This document shows, piece by piece, positions 31,860 to 44,694 of a DNA stretch of 64,000 bases. A program made the position numbers and the translations under genes. The stretch is from Pyrrhosoma nymphula (lineage: Eukaryota; Arthropoda; Insecta; Odonata; Coenagrionidae): assembly GCA_963573305.1 (NCBI GenBank), contig OY754332.1:51931559-51995558 (forward strand), written 5' to 3'. Numbering within the stretch: position 1 is the stretch's first letter; the number at the start of each line of letters is the position of its first letter. The notes below the pieces were generated by a model. It made no database searches, was not told the origin of the DNA, and was given only the letters and a program-made list of their open reading frames with translations.

Positions 31860-31985
31860 TATAACTGGCTAGCACATCTGACCGGCAATTAGGAGATTCT
31901 GTTGGAATCCCGGTGAAGAGAAATGATTTTTCTGCGCAAACTTCACCCTCTTTACTGTGTATCTTGGCACCTGTGACCACGACTT
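31860..31985 (+). mobile_element. tRNA-derived SINE, plus copy (head-to-head partner)
   Basis: ATAACTGGCTAGCACA (A box) and TGTTGGAATCCCGG (B box) are followed by the same body words as the minus copy (GGTGAAG, TTTTTCTG, TTCACCCTCTTT). The two heads face each other with only 13 bases between. Confidence 0.65.
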
Positions 31986-33079
31986 GCATACCACATTGTT
32001 TGTGCAATCAAAACGATTGGAATAAATTAACGACTTGAAGATAAATATTAAGAAAAAAGATGTTACGGTTTGTGGAAGAAACGAAAAAGAGAGAATCACT
32101 GTCACACTTTGACAACAAACACTTGCGCAAGAGGAAGAATTTTGTTAATTAAGAAGCAGGATCACCAGCGATGGAAGAGAGACAATTGTAAGAAGAACAG
32201 CCCAAGCAAAGAAGGCATTCTAGAAGAGGAGTCTGCTGACAGCTAGCAACACAAGCGTGGAAGTAATGAAGTTCTTTCAATAACAGCTGTAGAACAGAAA
32301 AGAATAGGAGGAATGTAGATGTTGCATTACCGAAGAATTATGAAGATCAAATGGGTGGAGAGAATCAATAACGAAGAAGTCGTGCGAAGAGCAGGAGAGG
32401 AAAGAAGTATAATGAAGTCTTTGCAAAGAAAAAGAGACAAACTTATTCAACACATTTGGCGACTCATCAGCCTACTGAAAACCATTTTGGAAGAAGAAAC
32501 GAATGAAAAGAATTACAGGGGAAGACCAAAAATGGAATACATCAGGAAAATTATGGAGTGAAAGTGAATAATTATGCAGGAATGAAGCGCTTGACAGAGA
32601 TGGGAGAGGAGTGGAGAGCCCGTACCGACCAATATTTGGATTGATGACTACTGATGATGATTTTGCACGTTCCTGACGATGGTGATAAAATGGATTTTTT
32701 TGAACCGTTATCAATTTCCTCTAAGTTAACCTCCTCTAGCATAACAAACATATATAAACCTCTATTTTCCTTTATTTTACCACCCAAATCCAAGTCCCCC
32801 TGAAAATTCCACTGCCTTATCTCTTACCTTGAAATGTTTACCTTTCCATCTTTCCCTCACCTTCCCAATATGTCTGTATATTACTGTTTAAAACATGACA
32901 AATGTTGTTTTGGAAATGACTCTAGAGCAACGAAACTGGGGTTAACCAAATAAACTATCGCGTGCAGAGGCGAAGTGGTATTTTTCACAATTCTGTTCTT
33001 CCAATAGTACACAACCCGAATTTTTTAAGTTTTTCACCGGCACTTTTCTACTCAACTGGAGGAAGTAGCCAAACACCCC

Positions 33080-33990
33080 AAGAAATGGGAATCAAAGGAA
33101 TGAAGGTAAATATAGAACAAATCATCGTGCTGTTTTTCGCCGATGACTTCGCAATCATTGCAGAGAAGCCAGAAGACCTGCAAGCATCCTTGATCATGTG
33201 TTCACAGTCAAGTCACAGTCAAGTTCACATCAAGTGTTTCACAGGGGTACAACATGAAGATCAACGAAAATACTAGCATTTGAAAGAGAGAAGTTAAAGG
33301 CACAAAGAACAAGTACAATCTTTTACCTACCTAGGAATATTTCTGAAATGGGATTAAAGGTGTTCAACGGACGTCAGGCTGAGAATAACTCAAGCCAAGG
33401 AAGGATTCATGATGAAAAAATAACTCTCGTGTAAAAAGGAAATTGGACTGCCAATAAGCAATTTTAATGAACATAAATTCGTGTGGAATGCTGCGCTTCA
33501 TGGCTCAGAGAAATTGGTCATGGGAAAGCAAAAACAAAGGTGAATAGAGGATTTCGAAACTTGGCACTGGAGGCAGATGCTGAAGTTCAAATTGACTGAT
33601 ATGACCAGTAATGAGGAATGGTATAAAAGAAAAGGAGGAGAATACAATATGGGGAACTTGCAGAAGGATAAGGTCCAGATGGATAGGTCACACTTTTGAG
33701 ACACAACGAGTTGGTAAAGAGCATAATAGATGGGAAAGTCCCACAAGGAAGAACTTAGACAAAGGCGAGGTAAAGCGGTGTACGAAACAGAAGAGCATTT
33801 TAAGTTTTAAAAACTTAAGAGATAAATTAAAAATCGCCAGTGGTTTGACAGACTGGAGGAATTACATATCGCTGATCAGAGTACTCCAAACAAAGCAGAA
33901 GCGGATGGAGACCAGACACGGTTAATTAAATGGAGATGGCAAGAGATCGAAAAAGAATAACAAAATGCAGTGGAAGAGATATTATTATGG
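33080..33990 (+). mobile_element. Decayed RTE-like LINE fragment R2
   Basis: An RT catalytic block FFADDFAIIAEKPEDLQ is readable at 33131-33184 in a 104-codon frame (32962-33276). A decayed C-terminal part follows, with RWIGHTF at about 33680 corresponding to the RWLEG-type block and basic residues beyond. No intact frame. It probably belongs with R1 or R3 as a separate insertion. Confidence 0.65.
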
Positions 33991-34379
33991 AGGAAAACCG
34001 ATAATCAGTAACCTTGGATTACATAGTGTCCTAGACATAATAGATGAAAGAAGGGCGTAAAAAAACTCGAAAACGGAAGACAGCAGATGCATAAAATAAG
34101 GAGAAATACGATACGCCATAAAGCTAAAAATGACTGAGGCGAATGGAGGAAAAACTTATAAAGAGAGGAAAGGTAATCTCCCAGAGAAAAATTTGGATGC
34201 TGCGTATAGAACTGAGAAAAGTTACTTTAAAGATAGTTTAATCTAAGTTAATGTCATTCGAAGTAAATAAAATTAAATTACCATTGAAATTCCCTCAGAG
34301 TTCGTATAATATGCAGGATTGAGGACCCTAAATAAGGTACATAGATTAATTCCATTTATTCAATAGCGCTAATGACAAC

Positions 34380-35660
34380 GGACTTAAGGAAAATGTCCTC
34401 ATCCGTATTCCGAAGAAGAAAATAGCCGTGAGATGCAAGGACTTGGGAACAGCACATACATCTTACCCAAATTGTCTGCAGGAGGATGGGACAAAAGATG
34501 GAAGAATTTCTTAATGAGAACCAATTCGGTTTCTGGAAAAGTAGGAGAACGAGAGAAGCTGTTTAAGGCCCGAGACTTATCGTAGAGAAGAGGTATAAAA
34601 AGGACAAGCACACATATACTAGTTTCATCGATCTAGAGAAAGCATTTGATAATGTGTATTGGAACAGAGAACTGACTATACTGAAGAGCATAGGAGTGTC
34701 ATTTAATGACAGAAGAGCAATACGTAGGAAAAATGCAAAAATGAGGAAATGAGTACGACAAGGATGTGCTTTGTCACCTATGATTTTCAATGAGTACCAT
34801 GAAAAAGCATTATGTAATATAAAATTAAAAACAGGGAATAAAGGTCACGGAGAAGAAAAAAAACATCCATCACTTCTCTGATGTATTGCAATTCTCGCAG
34901 AGAATGAATACATGACAATAACTCTATACTGTATGAACAAAACTACGGATAAATTAACTTGAAGAGTAATTTTAGGAAAACTAATATCATGGTTTGCTAA
35001 AGAAATCAAGATGCCAGAATCATTGTCAAACTTGACAACAATAACTTGCGAAAGTGAAAGAATTTTGTATCTAGGACGCAGGATCATCGGCGATAGAAGA
35101 AGCTTGAAAGATATTGTGAGCAGAATAAACCAAGCAAAGACGGTATTTTACTATAAGAGGAGTCTGCTGACAGCTAGTAACTGTTAGTAACAGCTAGTAA
35201 AGTAAGCGTGGAAGTTAGAAAGAAGTAAATTAATATGGAGCACGATCGTATATGGCAGTGAAGTCTGGGCAATAACGACTGCAAAGCAAAAGAGATTGGA
35301 AGCAATGGAGATGTGGTGTTACCGATGAATAATGAACATTAAATAGACTCAGAGAACCACCAACGAAGAGCTGGAGAGAAAGAAAGCATAACGAAAAATC
35401 TGGGATGAAAAAGAGATAAACTTATTCGGCGCATTTGGCGACTAATCAGCCTATTGGAAACAATAGTGGAAGGAGAAATGAAAGGGAAGAGGAAAATTAA
35501 TTAAAGAGGAAGATAAAGAATGGAACACGCCAGGCAAAATATGAAGAAGTGAAAGTGATTAATTCTGTAGGAATGAAGCGGTTGGAAGAGAGAAGAGTAG
35601 ACTGGAGTGCTGCAGCGTACCAATATTCGGATTTATGACTACTGAAGAAATAACGAATGG
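34380..35660 (+). mobile_element. Decayed RTE-like LINE copy R3
   Basis: In order: IPKKK (34400), ENQFGF (34520), FIDLEKAFDNVYW (34624-34662, the first RT Asp), VRQGCALSP (34750), and the thumb and C-terminal region to about 35,640 ending in a GKI-like block. No FADD equivalent survives clearly. The spacing agrees with the intact RTE, but stops occur every few dozen codons. Its last part is close to R1 (shared GVC/LLTAS and AKTVF words), so both come from one subfamily. Confidence 0.75.
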
Positions 35661-37925
35661 AAATAGCTACATTAGAGTTCAAGATTTACAGTAGCTGCTG
35701 AATATTGCCGACGAGGTCATGGATAGAATGAGTCTGTTGTTAATTGCGTTCAAAACACAAATACATAGCTATGATCAAAAAGGAAGGGAGAAAGGATGAT
35801 AGGATAACTTGTTGAAGTTTTAATTCAAAGTAATCCCGCACCGTCTTCTTCTGTACTTGTTATCCATGTCTTTTGTCCAGAAACAAATGATGATTATAAT
35901 TAAAATCTTGTGCTTCCGGTATCAAATATTGTCATGAATTGTGTTTTTATTAACAACAAACTCTGCATCACAACCTAATCTTAACATGACTATGGTAACG
36001 GATGAAATTACTGAAGGAATCGACAATGCTGCTTTCCTTGGCTAAATACTGAAATAAAGGTCTTAAGATGTTTAATAGAACATATCTAATAACGAATATT
36101 AGACAATGAAGGTGAAAACTTCAATGTGCAACACTACATTTTTCCTTATGTTAATCGATAATAGCGTAGTAAGTAATAAGGAGAGCCAGGGAAAGCTAAA
36201 ATATTGGCCAAGTACTGTGGTATACGGTTCCTGAGAAGCAAATAAAATATTAAGGTTCATAGAAAGAAAAATAGCTCAATATTAACTTTAGCGTAGACTT
36301 TTGTGCCAGGTACCATGCCGACAATAATAGCCATTATAGAAAACGTCACGGGAAACTCTAGTCGAGGAAAATTTTAGGGTTGGATTTGATCGAATTTGAG
36401 TAAGCATGATACTCAAGAGCGATATTTTATGTTTTCTAGCTTTCAAATTAGTTTTTAGCCGATCACCAAAACACACTACAACTCTCGGAAAAAGACAGAA
36501 GACGCACGCGAAGTATTAGCAATTTGAACTCATGACGCCCAATCCGCAAATTTTTTTTCGCGAAAGCTATCAATCCGTCACGTTTCGTGCTTGAGTTTAC
36601 GTAACGTTATTTTTTTGTAAAAACAGCCTTAAATGCAATTATGGAAGTTTTGAGTTGAAAATGAAAGATTCATAAAATATTACGGCCTGGATGTCCAGGT
36701 AAGAAAAAATACGAAAGAGCTTGCTTCGTGGGTTCTGTCATTTTATGAAAAGGGATACGAATTGAATCATTCATGAATACTAGTAAACCCTAATTTGTAA
36801 TTGAGGTATTTTGAGTGAGATGTCACTTGACCTAGAATTTGATGAATTGGACCTCATTTTAAAGAGAAAACCCTCATATTTCCAATTATATCAAAATATT
36901 AACCCCTTTCCTGACTACTTTTCGAGCAATTTACCTAAAAATATAAGCTATTCTCGAGCGGCTGTGCGCTCCAGAGGGAGCATATTGAAAAAATTAGCAA
37001 TTTTTAACTTCTAGATTTCATCAAAAACTAACGGTGTGTAGTTTTTATGTTATATCAACTATTTTTAAAATTTAATCAATTACTCACCGCAGTAATTTCG
37101 AATCGAAGAATAAACCTGTTGTATAGGCATTTTCACCGTACGGCGTGCAAATAGGAGTCAAGTTAGAGACTTAAGTAGATATATTTATTTAATTACTGAG
37201 AATTTTTCTCCTGTATAAGTTTACTTTAGCTCCATTAATATTAAATATTTACTTCATACTTCTTACAGACGCTGAATTAAAAAAAATCAAATTCGAAAAT
37301 AGTTTCCATTATGACTAGGGAAAAATCTCTCTCAAACTACCTTAATGCGAGAGGGGAGAAAGATCTATTTCTGAAGTGGACGAAGATGGTTCCATGACGA
37401 GAAATACAGGGTCTCAGGTGAAAGGGATTTTTTCAAAGGTTTTACTCGAAAAAATCAAACGCTGTACGCAAATTCAGCATGGAAAAACATTTCATTTGAA
37501 ACGGACATGTTCCAGGGGATAAAACAAAATTTTTGGATTTAGTGAACCTAACTACCTCGAAAACTATACACGAATTTATGTATGCTTTACGATAACTTTA
37601 GAGGAAGGTAAACAAAATACTTCATGAATCAAGAAGGAGCGATTACTACTACTACGACTCCCTCCCTTTCTATTTCTGGAATAATTTTGCCTCCTCGGAG
37701 CGCGTTTTTCCCGAAATAATTATTAAGCATTATCCTGGTGACCCCAGCCTTATGTGTATAGCTGATTCACAATGTCTATGTCAAGACCTAGAAATTGGTT
37801 CCATCGGCGATTTTCGCTTGTGCTTGCTTCAGGAGATATTACATTTCCACAAATAGTTTAATAATAGCTAAACGAATTAAGTTAATGGGGTGTAATTTCA
37901 AAAGTGCTTGCTAAACAAAAACATT
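35661..37925. other. No gene seen
   Basis: AT-rich non-coding sequence. The longest open frames are under 70 codons and lack any motif, and no clear repeats were found. Confidence 0.5.
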
Positions 37926-37979
37926 TGTGACGGTAACGGTTTTTCCGTCGCATTTCGGTTTTAAGGATCCCCTCGCGTC

Positions 37980-38730
37980 TTTGTGCGTTTCACATTGTGT
38001 TTTTTCTTTTCACATCCCCCACCCCCCTTTTTCGGGAGAGACGAACCACGCTCGTAGCTCGGGCAGGCAAGGCCAGTGGTGTGACGTGTGTGCGGGAGGG
38101 TATGTTTTCCCCCCCGACGTCGCCAGAGTCAAGTGTTCCTAGTGGCAGTGCTTCGCGGTGTCGTTCGACCCCGATGTGTGGGTATTTCCCAGTTTCCCAC
38201 CCCCCATTCCTCACGTTCTGTGCCCTCGGACGCCCCACCCCACCACTAGTGGGTAAATAATGGCATTGAGCGCACCTGAGAAAGAAGAGAAACGATTTGG
38301 CGAGTGTAGCGGCAAGCTATGCCGGACGAGTGGTCGGATTGAAGCAGAGCAGAATCGAAGACGGGACGCGGACAAGACGACGGAGAGATTTCCGTTCATT
38401 ACCTCCTTTCGTGAGACGCGGGAAGCGTCTCATAAGCCGCTGGTATCCCGATCGACACACAACATCGCCAAGATTCGTGGGACGTTGGAGCTGCGCAGCC
38501 ACTCACGGGCTGCAACTCAGAAGTCCCCGGCGAGAAGTCGGTGCACACGATTCTCCTACTCAGCTCCGAGACCTACTCCAACACGTAAGCTGCCGTCGGT
38601 ACGCCCCCTAATCCCCCCCCCCAGTGTGGACAAGTAAATTCTCCACCTCAACATTACTTCATTGGCCCCCGCCCCGCGTCGGAGAAGCCATCTGTGAAGC
38701 GACTTCAACGCACGGTCCATTGATGAACAA
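37980..38730 (+). other. GC-rich island with overlapping short ORFs, unknown
   Basis: A sharp rise in G+C within an AT-rich region, with poly-C tracts. Overlapping plus-strand frames of 125 (38260-38637) and 104 codons (38297-38611) are rich in Arg and Ser, as expected for random reading of GC-rich DNA. An AATAAA at about 38863 lies some 130 bases past the island, followed by A-rich sequence. It could be a CpG island or promoter, a solo LTR, or an untranslated exon. I cannot tell, and none of the ORFs is convincing. Confidence 0.35.
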
Positions 38731-38893
38731 TCAGTGTCATTTCATTATCCCGTGTTTGTCTTGTGTGGCACGGAAACGAGCAACTTTCTCTTGTTAAATG
38801 AAAAGGGTAATTTTTCATAATTGTAACATGTTCCATTTTTTCATCAGTGATTTTGTTTGTAAAATAAATATAGTTAAAAAAACTAAAAAACTC

Positions 38894-39223
38894 AAACTAA
38901 AAAGTTAAAAATAATTCTTAATATAGAAATAAAAAAATAAATGAAAAATATTAATATTTTCGTGAAAAAAGCGTGGGGTGCTCCGTTGCTTAGTTAATAT
39001 GATATGCCTTTTGTAATGGTTTACCCAAATTACTGAATGGAAAATGCGGGAAAAGATTATGCTTTGATCTATATTTTTAGTACCATTTTTCTACTAATCG
39101 TACCGATTGAATGTTTTCAAGAATTGATATATTGAGCACCCCACGCTTTTTTCACGATAATATTCATATTTTTCATTTATTTTTTTATTTCTATATTAAG
39201 AATTATTTTTCACTTTTTAGTTT
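38894..39223. repeat. Foldback element, 90-bp arms
   Basis: 38894-38983 and 39134-39223 are inverted repeats with few mismatches, separated by about 150 bases. The inner tips read GCGTGGGGTGCTC and GAGCACCCCACGC. No coding. A non-autonomous hairpin element (foldback or MITE type) is the simplest reading; no target duplication was identified. Confidence 0.8.
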
Positions 39224-39454
39224 AAGTTATCATTAAAGAGTGTTTTTTAGTTTCGGAGATAAATCGTTAAGAATTATTTCGGAGTTGAGTGTTAAGGAGT
39301 CTGTTACAAACGAACAGACAAACAAATTTAGCAAATACAAAAAGCGAATACGACGATAAAAAATTCTCCCGTCTAAGATTGCTGCAATTAAAATTAAATT
39401 ATGACTGGCCGTTATACGATCAAATTAAAGACAACAAATAAATAGTCCTTCATT

Positions 39455-39520
39455 GAGCCGCGAACTCTGACCCCCCTCGGTGAGAGTTGACGACGCTAAC
39501 CACTACACCATCCGATCGGC
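39455..39520 (-). repeat. tRNA-like SINE head or tRNA pseudogene
   Basis: On the minus strand GGATGGTGTAGTGGTTAGCG matches the A-box region of several tRNAs and GAGTTCGCGGCTC is B-box-like, with about 35 bases between. The acceptor arms do not pair cleanly, so a SINE head or decayed tRNA is more likely than a tRNA gene. Confidence 0.6.
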
Positions 39521-39795
39521 ACACTGTTGGCGCTTACTCTATCCATCTAATTCTCACGTAAAGGATCTGTTCAATTGAAGAAAATTATTAATCCTGGCGA
39601 TCCTGATTAGAATATTGAGAAAATCTTATCAAATTATTGTATTGACGCTAACCACTACACCATCCGATCAGCACACTGTTGGCGCTTACTCTATCCATCT
39701 AATTCTCACGTAAAGGATCTGTTCAATTGAAGAAAATTATTAATCCTGGCGATCCTGATTAGAATATTGAGAAAATCTTATCAAATTATTGCATT
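39492..39795 (+). repeat. 152-bp tandem duplication
   Basis: Unit 39492-39643 is repeated at 39644-39795 with about two differences. Each starts in the tRNA-like head (GACGCTAACCACTACACC) and ends in AAATTATTG(T/C)ATT. High identity implies a recent event. Confidence 0.9.
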
Positions 39796-41868
39796 GGCAT
39801 CGCTCCATGAAGAGTCTACAAAGTTTAAAGGAAATCTGATCGTTCAAAGTGGTTCAAAATCGAGTCCAAAGGAGTCGGTTATAAACAAACAAACATACAG
39901 GTGAAGCTAATAAAGGCGTGTTAAAAAGGGAAATCATTTACCTTTGCCTGTTCTATCAATCACCCATCCGCGTAGTTTTATGTAAAGGGTTATTTTGTCT
40001 GTGTTCTCCATGCAACCGTATTGCTAAGGTATCACTATCATCCATGTCATTTGTGTTCGATCGCCATCGTTAATCATTCATGCCCATCAGTGAAGCTGTT
40101 ATTTTTTTGTGTCATGCAGTGATTTTTTCTTGTTCTTTGCTTTGCCAGTGCGTGTAATATCTTGTCAATTGTCAAACGATTAAGCAAATAAATTGGTGTC
40201 AAACGAGTTCTGGGTTGTGGTTCGTCTCAGTCCCTGGGCTATGTCCTGGGCTATATCCAACCGTTCGCTATCGAGAAATTACAGTGCGGGACGCCTAGGG
40301 GGGATCCTTCAAAAAAATTCAATTGATATCGCGGAATATGCTCAGTGGTGATTTGAAACGCGAATCACAAATGTGTGCGGCCGTCCTCCCTAATATTGCG
40401 GGCTGTGGGGGCGTGATCCGTTACACATTATTCAGCAAAAGTTCTTTCAATCATTAAAAAAAATCAATAGGCATTATTTTTATATACAAGTGACTGAAAT
40501 AGCTCCTCCCGTTTTTGAAGCATTTATCTTCAAACTCGGGTGACAGAATTTTGAAACGGATAGTAGGAACGAATAGTACGTAACAAGGGGGTCTATATGC
40601 GCAAAGAATACTAATTCAGAGTTTCAAAAAAACAGAGTAGTATGTAGTAAAGATATTGATGATGATTAAGTGAATTAAAAAGTACGTATAATCAAATACA
40701 TTCGATTGGTGGAACCCTGCTGCAGAAGGTTGCATGAACTTTTAATAATCATGGTACATATATCATGTAAATAATTACGCTAGGTCAGCTGGATTCAGTG
40801 AATTTTTGGTAGCCGACCAATGGAAGGAGAGATGAGACGATACACATCTTTATGGGGTAGTTATAAATTTCCAGTTGTTCCTCGTTTCATAATATGTTAT
40901 GATTGCAAACAAGAAGGTCATTATAAAAATGGAAACGCTCCCTACCTAAAATTTCAAAGTGAGATTCGTACACCATATTTCCGAAAACAGCGTGAATGAC
41001 CCCGATTCAAACCTTAAATTACAACTACGTATTTCAACCACTGATCACTAGTTTTCGCTACTTTAAATAGCTTATAATTATTGTAGAACCTTTCTTATTC
41101 CACGTAATCACATCGAAATATCCATGAATAAGACCGTCATGAATTATAAGGATGAATGTTAAAAAAAGGAAATTTAGTTACTCTCAGGGAAAGAAGGGCC
41201 ACGAACAAAATAAGCATGCCGTGAACAAGCACCATAACTATCGCTGGGCCAAAAAGATTTTATATCCTGATCATAATTGAATTCTTCTAATTTTGTCACT
41301 AATAGGCATTTAAAAAATGATTTTTTCGCTAATTTATTGATCTAAGAGTATTTCAAGAGATCGCTGTAATTTTAAAGGTCTCATTTAAATAATGGTCACA
41401 TGATAAGTTTCTTATTCTATATCTAGCGCTGGGTCTAGACTATATACCTCATTGCATCGCCAGGAATACAGTAAAAACACAAATAATTGGTGGACGCGAC
41501 AATACTTCAAAGAGAGTACCAAGCAGCCTCCAAATTAAGCGGAAAGGTCGGTCTATGCCTCATAAATCATTAATTAAAACAAATTAATTTACCAAAAACC
41601 AATCAACATTGGACACAATGGAAAATATAAATAATACATAAGGATAAAATAAGTTTATCACACATCATACACGTATAACTGGTCAAGGGTGGCTAAAGGC
41701 ATGGGAGACCGCCTGATGCATCACTTGGTTGGGAGTGGGGTGCCAAATTAACGTTTAATCTTCACTAAGGTATAAGAAAACTTTTTTAAATTTATGTACA
41801 GGAAATGAATAATAAATAAAATATTAATATACTTTTTTATGTTTCCACGAGGCTTCGGTGTATTTACA
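39796..41868. other. Non-coding, no gene seen
   Basis: It contains a stretch (about 39960-40430) with AATAAA near 40188 and moderate GC that might be an LTR-like remnant, but no matching second copy is in the window. Otherwise AT-rich with no open frame above 60 codons. Confidence 0.4.
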
Positions 41869-41975
41869 TGTTGGACTCACCCTGCATTGGGGTGTGTCTG
41901 ATCGACTCATCCCAACATTGCTTGCATTGGTCGATCAGATACACCACAATGTGGGGGGAAACCGAATGTCCAAGA
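41869..41975. repeat. Imperfect inverted repeat (~45-bp arms)
   Basis: The left arm (TTGGACTCA... GGTGTGTCTGATCGAC) pairs with the right arm (GTCGATCAGATACACC... GAATGTCCAA) with several mismatches around a ~12-base centre. Probably a small hairpin-type MITE. Confidence 0.65.
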
Positions 41976-43384
41976 TATAAAGACAACAGAAATATGAATT
42001 TTTAAGGGTTAACATTCATACATATTTGTAATAAAGCCTGACAGGGCTTTTGACAAGGAATAAGATTGAAGGGTGCCGAAAAGGGACTTTTCCCGGGTAC
42101 AAATATTCATTGAGCCACCCCGTAAATGATTATAAAATCAATGGTGATCAATACAAATAAAAAAATAAATGTGCAAATACGGTTGAAGACATTATTTGTG
42201 GTTGATCAGATGGCTGTCATCAGAATCATTAGAATACAATGACTCTATTCATAGGGCATGAAAAATGACCAGTATTTCCGAGTTGACAGCATCTAGATAG
42301 GCTCAAATGTCTACTTATCTATATAATGAATAACTCATCGACATAAGCAGCCATGCACTTTGCCTCTCACACAGCATTAATTAACTCCAAAAAGATGAAG
42401 CCATGGAGGAAACAGCAGGGATTTTCAAATATACGACACTGACTTATGCCCGCAAAACTTATTAAGAAAGTTATTTTATCAATCCCACAAATGTGAAGGA
42501 ACCAAAATGCAAGAGGAACACGGAAAAATAATTTTGATAGGACGAGTTTCGGATATGTTGCTAAACAAATTGAATAAAAAACCGCATTCTTATGAAAAGA
42601 TTGCAAAAGAATAGTAGTATGGCTTTAGAAGAATAAAAACTCCACCGTGCAATAAAGATAACTATATACGGATAGAGGAAAATGAATAAGTTTGTTCCGT
42701 AAAAAACGGGATAAGTTTGTGACCGAGTACAATTGGTAAGGTTGAGAAAGGTTGACTGGACAGATGTTAAATTGATCAAATAATTGAACACGAAATTAAA
42801 ATTAGCACTGTAAAATTTTGCAAAGTAAATATTTAAATGAGCTATAAACGGAATGTGAGACGGGGAAAGAGGGTGAAGTTAACGGAATCGGCGGGATCGG
42901 GGTGGGAGAACGAAGCGCCGAAGGAGAAAAACAAGTGGAGTTCTGCAGTGAGAAAAATATGGTAGCAGCAAAAACTTTCCACGAGCAGCATTGGAGTAGA
43001 AGGGATACATGGAATATGCCAGGGGAAAGAGGTAGGTACCAAATCGATTACATACTCGTCAGAGATAGATACAAGTACCAAGTGAAGCAGTGCAAGAGCT
43101 ATTCCGGTGCAGATATAAATAAAAACCCCAAAAAAGATATTTTAAAAATATTAGAAAAATTATAGAAGAAAGAGGAAAAAACCAGAATTCCAGAAACGAA
43201 GGGTCGGTAGTTATCTTGAAGAAATTTTTGAACCACGCCATAAGAGAATGCAAGAACTTGAAGGAGGATTGGATAGAAAGCTGCTGCGAGGAAATAAACG
43301 AAAACATTTAGAAGGGAAATACCAAAACAGTATGCAATCTAGCGAAAAGGCACTTCGGAGAGAGAAAAACCAAATAGAGTATTT

Positions 43385-43905
43385 GCACACTTTTGGGAAG
43401 TGACATCTAAAAAATCTATCGATACTTCAGACACTAAATTTTCATTCTGACGCTCGAGAGGCTTTTCGTTAATTTTTTATTAGCTAATAAAATCTAATAA
43501 ATTATTATTGCGCCGAAACACTGGTCCGCCATGTTTTGTAGGCTCTGACGTCATCTCCCATAGTCGACCATTTGTTGATTTGGAGATTGTGTGACTGTGT
43601 AGTCTTAGCGTGCGGACGAAACTTTAGCTATTAATTAGCAAATATCGAAATAACTTCGAAAAGGCAAATACTATTTCACACTCAACGCACAGCTAGGCTA
43701 TTTCACTTCTGCTAATATGGGAGATGACGTCACACTACGAAGAAACAATGGTTGGGCGTTTAGACCTAAGCAATTTCGATGCTAAAACAATGCATATTAA
43801 AAGCTATTTATTAAATTAATTAGTTGGAATTATACCTTGGTATTTCGTACGTGGAATTTCGAAACCAAACACTACTCGCTATAATAAATTTCAACAAAAT
43901 ACCTC
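43385..43905. mobile_element. Unidentified insert with internal inverted repeat inside R4
   Basis: About 520 bases lacking RTE similarity break R4 between its linker and pre-RT region. A perfect 17-base inverted pair, TGACGTCATCTCCCATA at 43548-43564 and its complement at 43717-43733, lies inside. Both arms contain the TGACGTCA palindrome. No ORF. The ends and target duplication were not resolved. Confidence 0.5.
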
Positions 43906-44661
43906 ACTTACGCAAATACTCTATTCAACAACATTAGGGATGTGAACGGGAGTATACTGATAGAGGGTGAATGCATTGGGAATATATGGAAGCAATAAAT
44001 TGAATATATGGACCGAAACCGCTGAAAGACAGTATATTGAAAGACGAGAGTGTGGTTGAGAAGAGGATTTGACAGAGGAGTGAAAGATCTGAAGAATATC
44101 AAGGCACCTAGAGCTGATAACTTCAACGGAGAAATCATCAAGGCGCTTGGAAGTGAATCTAAGGACAACCTGCCCAGAATAATCAAAGATAGCTACGAAA
44201 GCGGAGGAGTACCGAGTACTTTTAGAGGAGTTTAATGATAGTGATACCGAAGAAGAAGAGGACTGAGAAATGTGAGGAGCAGCGAACTTTGATTTTGTTG
44301 TCACATGCGTTGAAAATACTTACGCGATATAATAATAATTAGGATAGAAGGGAAATAAAATTGAAGAGAACCTCTTGGAAAACCAATTCGGATTTAGGAA
44401 GGATGGAGGAAAAAGGGAGGTCATACTCTGTCTAAGAGTAATGGTAGAAAAAAACGATACATGTGAGCAAGACACTGTAAGAGGCATTCGTGGAGTTGGA
44501 GAAACCCTTCGACGACGTTGAGTGGAACAAGATGTTCAGGGTGTGGAAAACCTCTGAATGGGTTAGAACGGCGGAAGAATAATCTACCAACAATGCATGA
44601 AGCAAATCGCCACGATGTGAATGAGAGACGAGAGAAAATAGAGGATAAAATTAACAAAGGA

Positions 44662-44694
44662 AAAGGCTGCATCCTAGACTAGGATGCAGCCTTT
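44662..44694. repeat. Perfect 16-bp palindrome with a 1-base centre
   Basis: AAAGGCTGCATCCTAG at 44662-44677 is followed by A and the exact reverse complement. It sits in the RT region of R4, where relatives show no such structure, so it is probably a local snap-back duplication. Confidence 0.95.

Larger units (their letters stand above)
31240..32640 (+). mobile_element. Decayed RTE-like LINE copy R1, interrupted by a SINE pair
   Basis: Coding-like remains: an ALKKLKKNE patch near 31,285 (compare ALREMKGRKA in the intact RTE), an RRKHVENVYGED patch near 31,470 (compare WREYVEELYD), and a good C-terminal block at 32319-32558. The last reads IKWVERINNEEVVRRAGEER and GRPKMEYI, with the family order. 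Stops and shifts abound, so only this last patch is open for 80 codons. Two SINE copies in opposite orientation sit at about 31,720-31,985. Confidence 0.7.

Noticed and set aside
37927..38637. Overlapping 70-125-codon frames in the GC-rich island as genes
   Set aside because: All frames on both strands stay open because of GC content; no domain or start context favours any of them.
39455..39520. Functional tRNA gene
   Set aside because: A- and B-box-like words are present, but the arms do not pair into a clean cloverleaf and the B box departs from consensus.
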